From: Stenotrophomonas acidaminiphila
GTDB lineage: Bacteria; Pseudomonadota; Gammaproteobacteria; Xanthomonadales; Xanthomonadaceae
Length of the DNA stretch: 55,482 nt
Assembly (NCBI RefSeq): GCF_001431595.1
Contig: NZ_LDJO01000039.1
Span: 1-55,482, forward strand
Direction of reading: 5' to 3'
Of this stretch, positions 1 through 11,161 are shown one piece after another. Positions within the stretch are counted from its first letter, which is position 1. Each line of letters opens with the position of its first letter. Under the pieces are notes generated by a model. That model searched no databases. It was not told where the DNA came from and saw only the letters and a program-made list of their open reading frames with translations. A program made the translations under genes and the position numbers.

Positions 1-1
1 G

Positions 2-1003
2 CTGGTGGCGCTGGTGCTGTTCGTGCTGCCGCTGCTGGCGCTGTACCAGGCCATCGTCGGCCAGTGGCTGGTCAGCGTGCCGATGACGATCATCATGATC
101 GTGGCCGGCTTCCTGTTCGTTTCGGTGTCCGGCTACCTGGCCGGCCTGGTCGGCTCGTCCAACAACCCGGTCTCGGGCATCACCATCGCCACCATCCTGT
201 TCGCCTCGGTGGTGCTGCTGATGCTGCTGGGCGACGACGGCAAGGTGCAGGTCGGCGGCGCGCCGCTGGGCGCGGTGGCGGCGATCATGATCGGCGCGGT
301 CGTGTGCTGTGCGGCCGCGGTCGGCGGCGACAACCTGCAGGATCTCAAGACCGGCTACCTGGTCGGCGCCACGCCGTGGAAGCAGCAGCTGATGCTTGGC
401 ATCGGCGCGTTCTCCTGCGCGCTGATCATGGCGCCGGTGCTGAACCTGCTGCAGGAGGCCTATGGCATCGGCTCCAAGACCCTGCCGGCGCCGCAGGCCA
501 ACCTGATGGCGTCGGTCGCCAAGGGCCTGTTCGGCGGCGACCTGCCCTGGACCATGATCATCATCGGCGGCGGCATCGGCGCGGTGGTGATCGCCATCGA
601 CGGCTGGCTGAAGAAGACCGGCAAGCGCTTCCGCGTGCCGGTGCTGGCGGCGGCCATCGGCATCTACCTGCCGCTGGAGCTGATGGTGCCGATCTTCCTC
701 GGCGGCCTGCTGGCCCACCTGGTCGCGCGCTTCCACAAGGTGCGTGCCGACGACGAAGAGGGGCTGGACCGCGTGCATCGCCCCGGCGTGCTGTTCTCCG
801 CCGGCCTGATCACCGGCGAGGCGCTGATGGGCATCGCCATCGCGCTGCCGATCGTCATCACCCAGAACCCGGACGTGCTGGCGCTGCCGCTCAGCCTGGG
901 CGCCGCGGCGCAGTGGGTGGGGCTGGCAGTGCTGTTCCTGGTCGGCTGGCTGCTGTACCGGGTCGGCCGCAAGGGCGAGCAGGCGTCGCCGGCCAAGGGT
1001 TGA
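2..1003 (+). CDS. OPT-family oligopeptide transporter, C-terminal part
   Basis: The frame is already open at the window edge, so only about 333 C-terminal codons are visible and the start is outside. The protein is almost all hydrophobic helices joined by short loops, with an SSNNPVSG stretch near the N-terminal side of the visible part that I associate with bacterial OPT-family permeases. Family members use the proton gradient to import small peptides or metal-chelate complexes across the inner membrane; the substrate here cannot be told. The visible part holds roughly eight to nine candidate membrane segments and ends in a short basic tail. A strong hairpin follows the stop. Family assignment is fairly sure, substrate unknown. 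Confidence 0.8.
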   Translation: MVALVLFVLPLLALYQAIVGQWLVSVPMTIIMIVAGFLFVSVSGYLAGLVGSSNNPVSGITIATILFASVVLLMLLGDDGKVQVGGAPLGAVAAIMIGAVVCCAAAVGGDNLQDLKTGYLVGATPWKQQLMLGIGAFSCALIMAPVLNLLQEAYGIGSKTLPAPQANLMASVAKGLFGGDLPWTMIIIGGGIGAVVIAIDGWLKKTGKRFRVPVLAAAIGIYLPLELMVPIFLGGLLAHLVARFHKVRADDEEGLDRVHRPGVLFSAGLITGEALMGIAIALPIVITQNPDVLALPLSLGAAAQWVGLAVLFLVGWLLYRVGRKGEQASPAKG

Positions 1004-1027
1004 TGCCCGCGCGATGATCCACCCTGC

Positions 1028-1051
1028 AAGGCCCCGCTCCGGCGGGGCCTT
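1028..1051 (+). terminator. Hairpin terminator after the OPT gene
   Basis: A perfect 10-bp stem (AAGGCCCCGC / GCGGGGCCTT) encloses the loop TCCG, 24 bases after the OPT stop codon. The following bases are only weakly T-rich, so it may be an imperfect intrinsic terminator. Confidence 0.6.
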
Positions 1052-1149
1052 GTCGTTGTGGGAGCCCGGGCATGACTTCATGCCTTTGCGCGCGGCGCCC
1101 GGCCGCGCCTACCATCCATGGTTTGCCTGCCTTGTTCCGGGAGAATCCC

Positions 1150-3216
<2,067 letters not shown>

Positions 3217-3295
3217 CGCAGGCAGGGGCATGCCGCAGGCATGCCCGCCCACGGCCGGGCGGCGGCAGCGGGATGCTGTCCGCGCCGGGCCTTCG

Positions 3296-3323
3296 CCCCT
3301 TCCGCCGCATGCGGCGGAAGGGG
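3296..3323. repeat. 28-nt perfect palindrome
   Basis: Each arm is 14 bases (CCCCTTCCGCCGCA and its complement) with no spacer, between the S9 peptidase stop and the first DUF819 gene. There is no T-run on either side, so it is not a classical terminator. It could be a REP-like palindrome or a protein-binding site. Confidence 0.55.
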
Positions 3324-3433
3324 GCGACCAGGACGGTTGCGATCCACGGGTCCCTCCCCGCAGGCAGTGGGGAACGGCGGCCCGACATGGCCGCGCGCGC
3401 CCAGGCCCTTCATCCGTGATCCGGGGGAAGACA

Positions 3434-3451
3434 CGGGAACCGCGGTTCCCG
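3434..3451. promoter_or_regulatory. 18-nt palindrome upstream of the DUF819 gene (possible operator)
   Basis: CGGGAACCGCGGTTCCCG reads the same on both strands and lies 26 bases before the ATG at 3478. Position and perfect symmetry suggest binding by a dimeric regulator; no candidate regulator sits beside it. Function is inferred. Confidence 0.45.
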
Positions 3452-3477
3452 ACACTCACGCATCGAGGGGAGAGACG

Positions 3478-4731
3478 ATGACGGCAGCCGCATCCGGCGC
3501 ACTCATCAGCAACGACATCATCGTGTTCGGCCTGATCGCCGCCACGCTGGGCGCCATTTTCTGGACGTCGTCCAGCAGCAACCGGCTGCTGAAGAAGTTC
3601 TACGGCTTCGTGCCGGCGCTGCTGCTGTGCTACTTCATTCCCGGCATCTACAACACCTTCGGCCTGATCGACGGCGAGACCACGCGGCTCTACAACCCGA
3701 TCGCGCGCGACGTGTTCCTGCCGGCGGCGCTGGTGCTGCTGACCCTGTCCATCGACCTGAAAGGCATCCTCGGGCTGGGCTGGAAGATGCTGGCCATGTA
3801 CGTGGCGGCGGTGCTGAGCATCATGCTCGGCGCGCTGGTGGCGTTCTGGCTGATGGGCATCATCCATCCCGACACGGTGGCCGGCAGCACCTGGGGCGGC
3901 ATGGCCGCGCTGGCCGGCAGCTGGATCGGCGGCGGCGCCAACATGCTGGCGATGAAGGAGATCTTCGAAGTCGACGCGACTACCTTCGGCCAGTTCGCGG
4001 TGGTGGACGTCGGCGTCGGCTACGTGTGGATGGCGGTGCTGATCTTCTTCGCCTCGCGGGCCCCGGCGCTGGACCGGCACAGCGGTGCGGATACCACCGC
4101 CCTGGACGACCTGCGCGACCGCGTCGCCAGCTACCAGGCGCGGCATGCGCGCATCCCGGCGCTGGGCGACCTGATGGTGATGGCCGGCGTGGCGTTCGGT
4201 GCGGTGGCGATCTCGCACGCGGTGGCCGGGCCGCTGTCGTCCTGGTTCGCCGCCCATGTCGGCTGGGCGGCCTCGGTGAGCCTGGACAAGCCGTTCGTCT
4301 GGGTGGTGCTGCTGGCGACGCTCATCGGGCTGGGCCTGAGCTTCACCCGCGCGCGCGAGCTCGAAGGCGTCGGCGCCTCCAAGTGGGGCTCGATGTTCCT
4401 GTACTTCCTGATCGCCTGCATCGGCATGCAGATGGACCTGCTGGCGCTGCTGGAGAAGCCGTGGCTGTTCGCCCTGGGCGTGCTGTGGATCGGCGTGCAC
4501 ATCGTGCTGCTGTGGCTGGCCGGCAAGCTGCTGCGGGTGCCGTTCTTCTATTTCGCCATCGCCTCGCAGAGCAACATCGGTGGCCCGGCCTCGGCGCCGG
4601 TGCTGGCTTCTGCGTTCCATCCGGCGCTGGCCCCGGTGGGCGTGCTGCTCGGCACCCTGGGCTACGCGGTGGGTACCGGCGCGGCCTACGTGGTCGGCAT
4701 CACCCTGCGCGCGATGGCGGGAGCGGGCTGA
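3478..4731 (+). CDS. DUF819-family membrane protein, first of a tandem pair
   Basis: Predicted 417-residue integral membrane protein. The ATG at 3478 follows GGGGAGA at a good distance. About ten hydrophobic segments are visible, with family-like features such as YNPIARDV, the helix LPAALVLLTLSIDLKGI and the glycine-rich loop AGSWIGGGANM followed by a TTFGQFAVVDV stretch. The DUF819 (YjcL-like) family is thought to consist of permeases of unknown substrate, so no reaction is assigned. The next gene has exactly the same length and very similar sequence throughout, which indicates a tandem duplication. A palindrome lies upstream and a hairpin with a T-run follows at 4833, so the two genes may be transcribed separately. 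Family call is firm, function unknown. Confidence 0.85.
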   Translation: MTAAASGALISNDIIVFGLIAATLGAIFWTSSSSNRLLKKFYGFVPALLLCYFIPGIYNTFGLIDGETTRLYNPIARDVFLPAALVLLTLSIDLKGILGLGWKMLAMYVAAVLSIMLGALVAFWLMGIIHPDTVAGSTWGGMAALAGSWIGGGANMLAMKEIFEVDATTFGQFAVVDVGVGYVWMAVLIFFASRAPALDRHSGADTTALDDLRDRVASYQARHARIPALGDLMVMAGVAFGAVAISHAVAGPLSSWFAAHVGWAASVSLDKPFVWVVLLATLIGLGLSFTRARELEGVGASKWGSMFLYFLIACIGMQMDLLALLEKPWLFALGVLWIGVHIVLLWLAGKLLRVPFFYFAIASQSNIGGPASAPVLASAFHPALAPVGVLLGTLGYAVGTGAAYVVGITLRAMAGAG

Positions 4732-4832
4732 ACGCTCCGGCCGGCTTGCCGCCACCACCCGGTGGTGGCAAACCGGCATCGTCCCGCGGCCGGGGCCAAC
4801 GGCACTGCCGGCATGCTAGGCTTCGCTCCCCC

Positions 4833-4859
4833 ACGCCACGTCATCAACGTGGCGTTTTT
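4833..4859 (+). terminator. Intrinsic terminator (or attenuator) between the DUF819 genes
   Basis: CGCCACGT / ACGTGGCG with loop CATCA, followed at once by TTTTT. It ends 30 bases before the second DUF819 start, so it could end the first transcript or act as an attenuator in the leader of the second. Confidence 0.75.
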
Positions 4860-4889
4860 GTTTCCCTTCGATCGACAGGAACTGGCCAT

Positions 4890-6143
4890 ATGCCGACCGA
4901 AAGTACTCCCGCACTCATCAGCAACGACATCGTCGGCCTCGGGCTGATCGCCGCGACCCTGGCGCTGATCTTCTGGCTGGCCAGCGGGCCGACCCCGTTC
5001 TGGAGGAAGGTCTTCACCTGGGTGCCGGCCCTGCTGCTGTGCTACTTCGTGCCGGCGATCTACAACACCACCGGCCTGATCGACGGCCATGGCACCAAGC
5101 TCTACAACCCGATCGCCCGCGACGTGCTGCTGCCGGCGGCGCTGGTGCTGCTGACCCTGTCGATCGACCTGAAGGGCATCGCCCGGCTCGGCCCGAAGCT
5201 GCTGCTGATGTTCGTCACCGGCACCGTGGGCATCATGCTCGGCGCGCTGGTCTCGTTCCAGGCGATGAAGCTGATCCATCCGGCCACCGTGGCCGGGGAT
5301 ACCTGGGCCGGCATGGCGGCGCTGGCCGGCAGCTGGATCGGCGGCGGCGCCAACATGGCCGCGATGCGCGAAACCTTCAATGTCGATGCCACCACCTTCG
5401 GCCAGTTCGCGGTGGTGGACGTGGTCTGCGCCAGCATCCTGCTGATGCCGGCCCTGATCTGGCTGGCCGGGCGCGCGCAGGCCATCGATGCGCGCAACGG
5501 CGCCGACACCTCGGCCATCGACGACATGAAGCGGCGGATCGCCGATTACCAGGCGCGCAGCGCGCGCATTCCCACCCTGACCGACCTGATGATCATCGTC
5601 GGCGTCGGCCTGGGCGTGGTCGGCGCGGCCCACGCGCTGGCCGCGCCGCTGGCGGCGTGGTGCGCGGCGAACATCAGCTTCGCCAGGCAGGCGTCGCTGG
5701 ACAACCAGTTCGTGTGGGTGGTGATGCTGTCCACGTTCGCCGGACTGGCGCTGAGCTTCACCCGCGCGCGCGAACTGGAAGCGGTCGGCGCCTCCCGGGT
5801 CGGCACCCTGTTCCTGTACTTCCTGATCGCCTGCATCGGCATGCAGATGGACCTGCTGTCGCTGCTCGAGCGCCCGTGGCTGTTCCTGCTGGGCGCGATC
5901 TGGATGGGCACCCACGTGCTGCTGCTGTACGTGGTCGGCCGCCTGCTCAAGGCGCCGATGTTCTTCCTGGCCATCGGCTCGCAGGGCAACGTCGGCGCGG
6001 CGGCGTCGGCACCGGTGGTGGCGGCGGCGTTCCATCCCAGCCTGGCGCCGGTAGGTGTGCTGCTGGGCACGGTCGGCTACGCCACCGGCACGGTGCTGGC
6101 GTACATCACCGGGCTGATGCTCAAGTGGATGGCCGGCGCCTGA
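4890..6143 (+). CDS. DUF819-family membrane protein, second of a tandem pair
   Basis: Predicted 417-residue membrane protein, the same length as its upstream neighbour and collinear with it from ALISNDI near the N-terminus to the last helix. Shared blocks include YNPIARDV, LTLSIDLKGI, AGSWIGGGANM and TTFGQFAVVDV. The ATG at 4890 has AGGA about nine bases upstream. Around ten membrane segments are predicted. Differences cluster in the N-terminal 15 residues and in the loops, for example VCASILLMPALIWLAGR here against VGVGYVWMAVLIFFASR in the first copy. The pair could form a heteromeric permease or two permeases of different specificity; neither can be decided from sequence. The preceding hairpin may regulate this copy. 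Confidence 0.85.
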   Translation: MPTESTPALISNDIVGLGLIAATLALIFWLASGPTPFWRKVFTWVPALLLCYFVPAIYNTTGLIDGHGTKLYNPIARDVLLPAALVLLTLSIDLKGIARLGPKLLLMFVTGTVGIMLGALVSFQAMKLIHPATVAGDTWAGMAALAGSWIGGGANMAAMRETFNVDATTFGQFAVVDVVCASILLMPALIWLAGRAQAIDARNGADTSAIDDMKRRIADYQARSARIPTLTDLMIIVGVGLGVVGAAHALAAPLAAWCAANISFARQASLDNQFVWVVMLSTFAGLALSFTRARELEAVGASRVGTLFLYFLIACIGMQMDLLSLLERPWLFLLGAIWMGTHVLLLYVVGRLLKAPMFFLAIGSQGNVGAAASAPVVAAAFHPSLAPVGVLLGTVGYATGTVLAYITGLMLKWMAGA

Positions 6144-6187
6144 CGGCCCCGCGCGGCGCCCGGCCGCGCCACCGCGCCGGGCATGAA

Positions 6188-6211
6188 GAAGGCCGCCTCA
6201 CGGCGGCCTTC
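6188..6211. terminator. Bidirectional terminator between convergent DUF819 and cstA-operon genes
   Basis: A 10-bp perfect stem GAAGGCCGCC / GGCGGCCTTC with loop TCAC, 44 bases after the DUF819 stop and 26 bases from the end of the converging minus-strand gene. Confidence 0.75.
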
Positions 6212-6237
6212 TGTCTTCCTGCCCCGGAACCCGGGCT

Positions 6238-6462
6238 TCAGCAGCAGCGGAAGCCCTTGCCGCCGCCGAAGCGTGCTTCCTGGCGTTCCCGGAAGAAGGT
6301 CTTGTAGTCCATGACCTCGCGCTCGGGGTGCTTTTCGCGCATGTGCCGCACGTAGTTGTCGTAGTCCGGCACGCCGCAGCACAGGCGCGCGGTCTGCACC
6401 AGGCGCCGCCAGGTACGGCGGAACGCCTGGTGCTGGCCGGCCGGGACCAGCGCGGTACCCAT
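6238..6462 (-). CDS. YbdD/YjiX-family small protein, CstA partner
   Basis: A 74-residue cytoplasmic protein of the DUF466 (YbdD/YjiX) family, recognised by the core pattern [15 protein letters not shown] and a following basic region ending in a Cys-Cys pair. In Escherichia coli the corresponding small genes follow cstA and btsT, and YbdD is reported to be needed for CstA-dependent uptake. Here the ATG overlaps the cstA stop in the arrangement TAATG, so the two are translationally coupled. This context agrees with an accessory role in the transporter. The family length is usually about 65-75 residues, so it looks intact. Biochemical role is not known to me beyond this. Confidence 0.88.
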   Translation of the reverse strand: MGTALVPAGQHQAFRRTWRRLVQTARLCCGVPDYDNYVRHMREKHPEREVMDYKTFFRERQEARFGGGKGFRCC

Positions 6463-8528
6463 TACAGGTCCACCTCGTGCGGCTTGAGCGCCACGTACGG
6501 GGTTTCATGGTCGATACGCACCGGCGAACGGCGCGCGGCGGCGACGGTCCTGATCGAATACACCAGCACCGCGAACACCACGAACAGGAACAGCGCGGTG
6601 AGGCCGGCATTGATGTAGTTGTTGACCATCACCTGGTGCATCTGCCCGAAGTCCTTGGATGGCGGCAGCAGGTTGCCGGCGGCGATGGCGTCGCGGTACT
6701 TGTGCGCCTGCGCCATGAAGCCCACCGCCGGCTCGGCGGAGAAGATCTTGATGAAGCCGGCCGCGGTGGTGCACACCAGCAGCCAGGCCGCCGGCAGCAG
6801 CGGCACCCAGGCGTACTTTTCCTTCTTGGCCTTGAACAGCACCACCGCGCACAGCATCAGCGCGACACCGGCCAGCATCTGGTTGGCGATGCCGAACAGC
6901 GGCCACAGCATGTTGATGCCGCCCAGCGGATCGGTCACGCCCTGGTACAGGAAGTAGCCCCACAGCGCGACGCAGCCACCGGTGGCGATGAAGCTGGCCA
7001 CCCACGAGTCGGTGCGGCGCAGCGCCGGTACGAAATTGCCGAGCAGGTCCTGAAGCATGAAGCGGCCCGAGCGGGTGCCGGCGTCCACGGCGGTGAGGAT
7101 GAACAGCGCCTCGAACAGGATGGCGAAGTGGTACCAGAACGCCATCATGCCGTCGCCCGGCAGCACCGCATGCAGGATCTGGGCGATACCCACCGCCAGC
7201 GTCGGCGCGCCGCCGGCGCGCGAGAGGATGGTGTTCTCGCCGATATCGGCGGCGGTGGCGGTCAACTGTTCGGGCGAGATGGTGAAGCCCCAGCTGCTGA
7301 CCACCTGCGCGGCGTTGGCCACATCGGTGCCGATCACCGCTGCCGGGCTGTTCATGGCGAAGTAGATGCCCGGCTCGATGATCGAGGCCGCGACCATCGC
7401 CATGATCGCCACGAACGATTCCATCAGCATGCCGCCGTAGCCGATGTAGGCGGCGTGGCCTTCGTTGGCCAGCAGCTTGGGCGTGGTGCCGGAGGAGATC
7501 AGTGCATGGAAGCCCGATACCGCACCGCAGGCGATGGTGATGAACAGGAACGGGAACATGCCGCCCTTCCACACCGGGCCGCTGCCGTCGGTGAACTGGG
7601 TCAGCGCCGGCATCTTCAGTTCCGGCATCACGATCAGGATGCCGATCGCCAGGCCGACGATGGTGCCGATCTTGAGGAAGGTGGACAGGTAGTCGCGCGG
7701 TGCCAGCAGCAGCCATACCGGCAACACCGCGGCGACGAAGCCGTAACCGATCAGCATCCAGGTGATCTGCACGCCGGTGAAGGTGAACATCGGCCCCAGC
7801 ACCGGGTCGGCGGCGACCTTGCCGCCGTACCAGATCGCCGCCAGCAGCAGGACCAGGCCGACGATGGAGATCTCGCCGATCTTGCCCGGGCGGATGTAGC
7901 GCATGTACAGGCCCATCAGGATGGCGATGGGCATCGTGGCCATGACCGTGAACATGCCCCAGGGGCTGTCGGCCAGCGCCTTGACCACGATCATCGCCAG
8001 CACCGCGAGGATGATGATCATGATCATGAACACGCCGAACAGGGCGATGGTGCCGGGTACCGGCCCCATCTCCTCGCGCACCAGGTCGCCGAGCGAGCGG
8101 CCGTTGCGGCGGCTGGAGATGAACAGGATCATGAAATCCTGCACCGCGCCGGCCAGCACCACGCCGGCGATCAGCCACAGCGTGCCCGGCAGGTAGCCCA
8201 TCTGCGCGGCGAGCACCGGGCCCACCAGCGGGCCGGCGCCGGCGATCGCGGCGAAGTGGTGGCCGAACAGCACGTGCTTGTTGGTCGGTACGTAGTCCAG
8301 GCCGTCGTTGTGGATCACCGCCGGGGTAGCGCGGGTCGGGTCCACGCCCAGCACCTTGTTGGCGATGAACAGCCCGTAGTAGCGGAACGCGACCAGGTAC
8401 AGCGAGACCGCCGCGGCCACGATCCACAGTGCGTTGATGTGTTCGCCGCGGCGCAGCGCCACGACACCCAGGCAGAACGCGCCGATCAGGGACAGCAACG
8501 CCCAGCCGGCCTTGGAGAAACCTTTCAT
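6462..8528 (-). CDS. cstA: Carbon starvation protein A (peptide/pyruvate transporter)
   Basis: Predicted 688-residue inner-membrane transporter close to the E. coli CstA length of about 700. The N-terminus starts MKGFSKAGW and runs into the first of many membrane helices. Family-typical blocks include [43 protein letters not shown], the [12 protein letters not shown] loop and the [16 protein letters not shown] stretch near the C-terminal third. CstA proteins import peptides during carbon starvation and are also linked to pyruvate uptake. A longer open frame extends upstream, but only the start at 8528 gives the correct family N-terminus. It is followed by the coupled ybdD-like gene, so the pair forms a small operon. 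Confidence 0.95.
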   Translation of the reverse strand: MKGFSKAGWALLSLIGAFCLGVVALRRGEHINALWIVAAAVSLYLVAFRYYGLFIANKVLGVDPTRATPAVIHNDGLDYVPTNKHVLFGHHFAAIAGAGPLVGPVLAAQMGYLPGTLWLIAGVVLAGAVQDFMILFISSRRNGRSLGDLVREEMGPVPGTIALFGVFMIMIIILAVLAMIVVKALADSPWGMFTVMATMPIAILMGLYMRYIRPGKIGEISIVGLVLLLAAIWYGGKVAADPVLGPMFTFTGVQITWMLIGYGFVAAVLPVWLLLAPRDYLSTFLKIGTIVGLAIGILIVMPELKMPALTQFTDGSGPVWKGGMFPFLFITIACGAVSGFHALISSGTTPKLLANEGHAAYIGYGGMLMESFVAIMAMVAASIIEPGIYFAMNSPAAVIGTDVANAAQVVSSWGFTISPEQLTATAADIGENTILSRAGGAPTLAVGIAQILHAVLPGDGMMAFWYHFAILFEALFILTAVDAGTRSGRFMLQDLLGNFVPALRRTDSWVASFIATGGCVALWGYFLYQGVTDPLGGINMLWPLFGIANQMLAGVALMLCAVVLFKAKKEKYAWVPLLPAAWLLVCTTAAGFIKIFSAEPAVGFMAQAHKYRDAIAAGNLLPPSKDFGQMHQVMVNNYINAGLTALFLFVVFAVLVYSIRTVAAARRSPVRIDHETPYVALKPHEVDL

Positions 8529-8759
8529 CGAGTCACCTCGCGGGAAGACCGCTGCAAGAGTCCTCCCGCCGCGGCCGGGGGTCAACGCTCCGGCGGCCCG
8601 CCGGCGTGCGACTTTGGTCTTAGGCGGCGCGGCCGCCCGGCCGCAATGGCCCGGCAACGCGTCACCGACACCGGCTCTGGAACAATCGGTTGCGGTGATG
8701 GCGATTGGCGCGGCCATGCGCTGCGCCCATTTTCCGGAGATTCCAAGGGAGGCTTGACC

Positions 8760-9611
8760 ATGAGCGACCAGAACTTCGCGCGGGTGCTGCGCGGCATCCG
8801 CGGCATGCCCACGTCCGACGGTGCCGGCGTGCGCCTGACCCGGGTGATCGGAACCCCGGCACTGCCCGATCTCGACCCGTTCCTGATGCTCGACGAATTC
8901 GGCACCGACCGCCCCGAGGACTATATCGCCGGCTTCCCCGAGCACCCGCACCGCGGCTTCGAGACCGTGACCTACATGCTCGACGGGCGCATGCGGCATC
9001 GCGACAACCACGGCAACGAAGGCCTGCTCACGCCCGGCAGCGTGCAGTGGATGACCGCCGGCCGCGGCCTGGTGCATTCGGAAATGCCCGAGCAGGAGTC
9101 CGGGCGCATGCGCGGGTTCCAGCTATGGGTGAACCTGCCCGCGCGCGACAAGATGACCGAGCCGAAGTACCAGGAATTCGCCCCGGAACGCATTCCGCAG
9201 GTGGTGCCGGCCGATGGGGTCGGCGTCCGGGTCATTGCCGGGCAGGTGGGCGATGTCCGGGGCCCGATCGTGCAGCCGGCCACCGACCCGCTGTACCTGG
9301 ACGTGGAGCTGGCACCGGGCCGTGACTGGGCCTACGACCTGCCGGACGGGCACAACGCCTTCGCCTACGTGTTCGAAGGCGCGTTGACCCTGGGCAACGG
9401 CGAGGCCGCGCGCGAGGTGGCGCGGCATGAGCTGGCGGTGCTCGGCGGTGGCCGCCTGCTGCGCCTGCAGGCCGGCGCGCAGGGCGCACGGCTGATCGTG
9501 GTGGCCGGGCGCCCTCTGCGCGAACCGGTGGCGCGCCACGGGCCGTTCGTGATGAATACCCGCGAGCAGCTGATGCAGGCCTTCATCGACTACCAGGAAG
9601 GCCGCTTCTGA
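8760..9611 (+). CDS. Pirin-family protein (first copy)
   Basis: Predicted 283-residue bicupin of the pirin family. The metal-binding set of the N-terminal cupin is complete: His62 and His64 in EHPHRGFETV, and His106 and Glu108 in GLVHSEMPE, matching the His-His-His-Glu ligands known from human pirin. The C-terminal cupin begins at about residue 175 and has the usual FEGALTLGNG strand turn. The ATG at 8760 follows GGGAGG. Some bacterial pirins have quercetinase activity and others bind metabolic enzymes; which applies here is unknown. It is divergent from cstA and sits 2.4 kb from a second pirin gene on the other strand. Confidence 0.9.
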   Translation: MSDQNFARVLRGIRGMPTSDGAGVRLTRVIGTPALPDLDPFLMLDEFGTDRPEDYIAGFPEHPHRGFETVTYMLDGRMRHRDNHGNEGLLTPGSVQWMTAGRGLVHSEMPEQESGRMRGFQLWVNLPARDKMTEPKYQEFAPERIPQVVPADGVGVRVIAGQVGDVRGPIVQPATDPLYLDVELAPGRDWAYDLPDGHNAFAYVFEGALTLGNGEAAREVARHELAVLGGGRLLRLQAGAQGARLIVVAGRPLREPVARHGPFVMNTREQLMQAFIDYQEGRF

Positions 9612-9660
9612 GGGGCGCGCGCGCCGCAGTGGGTTCCGGCGCGCCGCCTGCCAGGGCGCC

Positions 9661-10122
9661 TTACTTGCCGGCGAAGTTGGCGGTCGCGTCGCCGAGCGTG
9701 CCGGTCAACTGCTGCAGGCTGGCCAGCTCGGCGACGTCGCCGGCATCGATCCAGATCTGCGCGTAGCGGTTGCGGCCGAGCTTGACCTCGGTGATGCGCC
9801 GCGTTTCCAGGCCGGGCATGTCGCGTCCACCCATGTCCAGCTTGTACCAGTACAGCTCCTCGCCGGCGAAGCTGCCCTTCTCGGCGCGCAGCGTGCGGAC
9901 CAGGCTCAGCCCCGGGTCGCGTGCGGTCAGCATCACGTTCAACACGGTGCGGCCGTCGCCGGTGGTGGCCTTGCAGACGATGAAATCGCTCTGGGCCTGC
10001 TCCTGCCACTGCAGGCCGCTGCCGGACGGCAGCATCGGGCACTGCCCGGCCTGTTGCGCGGATGCGCCGGCGCTGCCGGCCAGCAGCAGCGCGCAAGCAA
10101 CGATACGGACGTGTTTGAGCAT
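9661..10122 (-). CDS. Secreted protein of unknown function
   Basis: A 153-residue protein I do not recognise. It begins with a signal peptide (basic MLKHVR, hydrophobic core, cut site after AGASA near residue 22). The mature part is about 130 residues, has two Cys (QCPML and IVCKA) that could form one disulfide, and shows alternating beta-like strands such as DFIVCKATTGDGRTVLNVMLTARD. It contains no membrane helix after the signal. It is flanked by the convergent first pirin and by aqpZ further upstream on the same strand with a 0.2-kb gap, so it is probably a single-gene unit. High third-position G+C supports that it is real. Periplasmic location is inferred. Confidence 0.75.
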   Translation of the reverse strand: MLKHVRIVACALLLAGSAGASAQQAGQCPMLPSGSGLQWQEQAQSDFIVCKATTGDGRTVLNVMLTARDPGLSLVRTLRAEKGSFAGEELYWYKLDMGGRDMPGLETRRITEVKLGRNRYAQIWIDAGDVAELASLQQLTGTLGDATANFAGK

Positions 10123-10301
10123 GCGTTTTCCCCCGGACGCCGGCCAACGCAGGCGCGACGGCAGTGTTGTCTGTCTGGAACCGAATACACCTGCGGGCGG
10201 TGTTGCCCCTGCCCGATGCGCGCGTCCCCGTTGCGCGCCAGCTGTGTTTCCACGGTATTACAAAAACACCGGCCGTCGCAAACCGGGCGCTGGCCGGAAC
10301 A

Positions 10302-10328
10302 GCGACGGCCCCGCGTGGGGGCCGTCGC
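10302..10328 (-). terminator. Hairpin terminator downstream of aqpZ
   Basis: An 11-bp perfect stem GCGACGGCCCC / GGGGCCGTCGC with a five-base loop lies 21 bases past the aqpZ stop on the minus strand. The trailing T-run is weak. Confidence 0.6.
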
Positions 10329-10349
10329 CGGTGCGTGCCACAGGTCGCT

Positions 10350-11072
10350 TCAACGCGCGTCGCTGCCCACCCACTTGTACGCCAGGCCGCCGATCAGCGC
10401 GCCGAGCAGCGGCGCCACCCAGAACAGCCACAGCTGGCCGATCGCGCCGGGCCCGGCGAACAGCGCCACGGCGGTGGAGCGCGCCGGGTTCACCGAGGTG
10501 TTGGTGACCGGGATGCTGATCAGGTGGATCAGGGTCAGCGCCAGGCCGATCGCGATCGGCGCGAAGCCGGCTGGTGCCTTGCCATGGGTGGCGCCCATGA
10601 TCACCACCAGGAACATCGCGGTCATCACCACTTCGCACAGGAACGCGGCGGCCACGCCGTAGCCGCCCGGCGACAAGGCGCCGTAGCCGTTGCTGGCGAA
10701 CGCGCCGGCCTGGCTGCCGTCAATGGCGAACCCGGCCTGGCCCTGCGCGATCTGCAGCAGGATGAAGGCGGCGAGGATGCCGCCCAGCACCTGGGCGACG
10801 ACGTAGGGCACCAGGTCCTTGCCGGCGAAGCGGCCGCCGGCCCACAGGCCGAGGCTGACCGCCGGATTGAAGTGGGCGCCGGAGACGTGCCCGAACGCAT
10901 ACGCACCGGTCAGCACGGTCAGGCCGAACGCCAGCGCCACGCCATGGAAACCGATTCCCAGTGGATTGCCGTCACCGCCGAACTTGGCCGCCAGCACCGC
11001 GCTGCCGCAACCGCCCAGCACCAGCCAGAAGGTACCGAGGAACTCGGCCGCCAGTCGTTTCCCCATGCTCAT
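10350..11072 (-). CDS. aqpZ: Aquaporin Z
   Basis: A 240-residue six-helix channel of the MIP family that passes water across the inner membrane. Both half-helix motifs are present: HFNPAVS in the first half and SVNPARS in the second, the Asn-Pro-Ala selectivity elements. The Arg just after the second motif (NPARS) and the His in the [11 protein letters not shown] region fit the narrow pore of water-selective channels rather than the glycerol type. The ATG at 11072 follows GGGGGAG; a second ATG two codons later is possible. Length matches the family (about 230-240). It stands alone, with a hairpin after it and a pirin gene upstream on the same strand. Confidence 0.96.
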   Translation of the reverse strand: MSMGKRLAAEFLGTFWLVLGGCGSAVLAAKFGGDGNPLGIGFHGVALAFGLTVLTGAYAFGHVSGAHFNPAVSLGLWAGGRFAGKDLVPYVVAQVLGGILAAFILLQIAQGQAGFAIDGSQAGAFASNGYGALSPGGYGVAAAFLCEVVMTAMFLVVIMGATHGKAPAGFAPIAIGLALTLIHLISIPVTNTSVNPARSTAVALFAGPGAIGQLWLFWVAPLLGALIGGLAYKWVGSDAR

Positions 11073-11161
11073 CGTCTGCTCCCCCGCAATGACCCGGAAT
11101 GGGCACCGGGAACATACCCAAGAACCGGGACGGCGGCGTATTCAAAGCGTTAACCCGGCCC

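Noticed and set aside
3627..6143. A single 838-residue frame that seems to fuse two proteins
   Set aside because: Only the part from 4890 matches DUF819. The upstream half is an out-of-frame reading of the first DUF819 gene.
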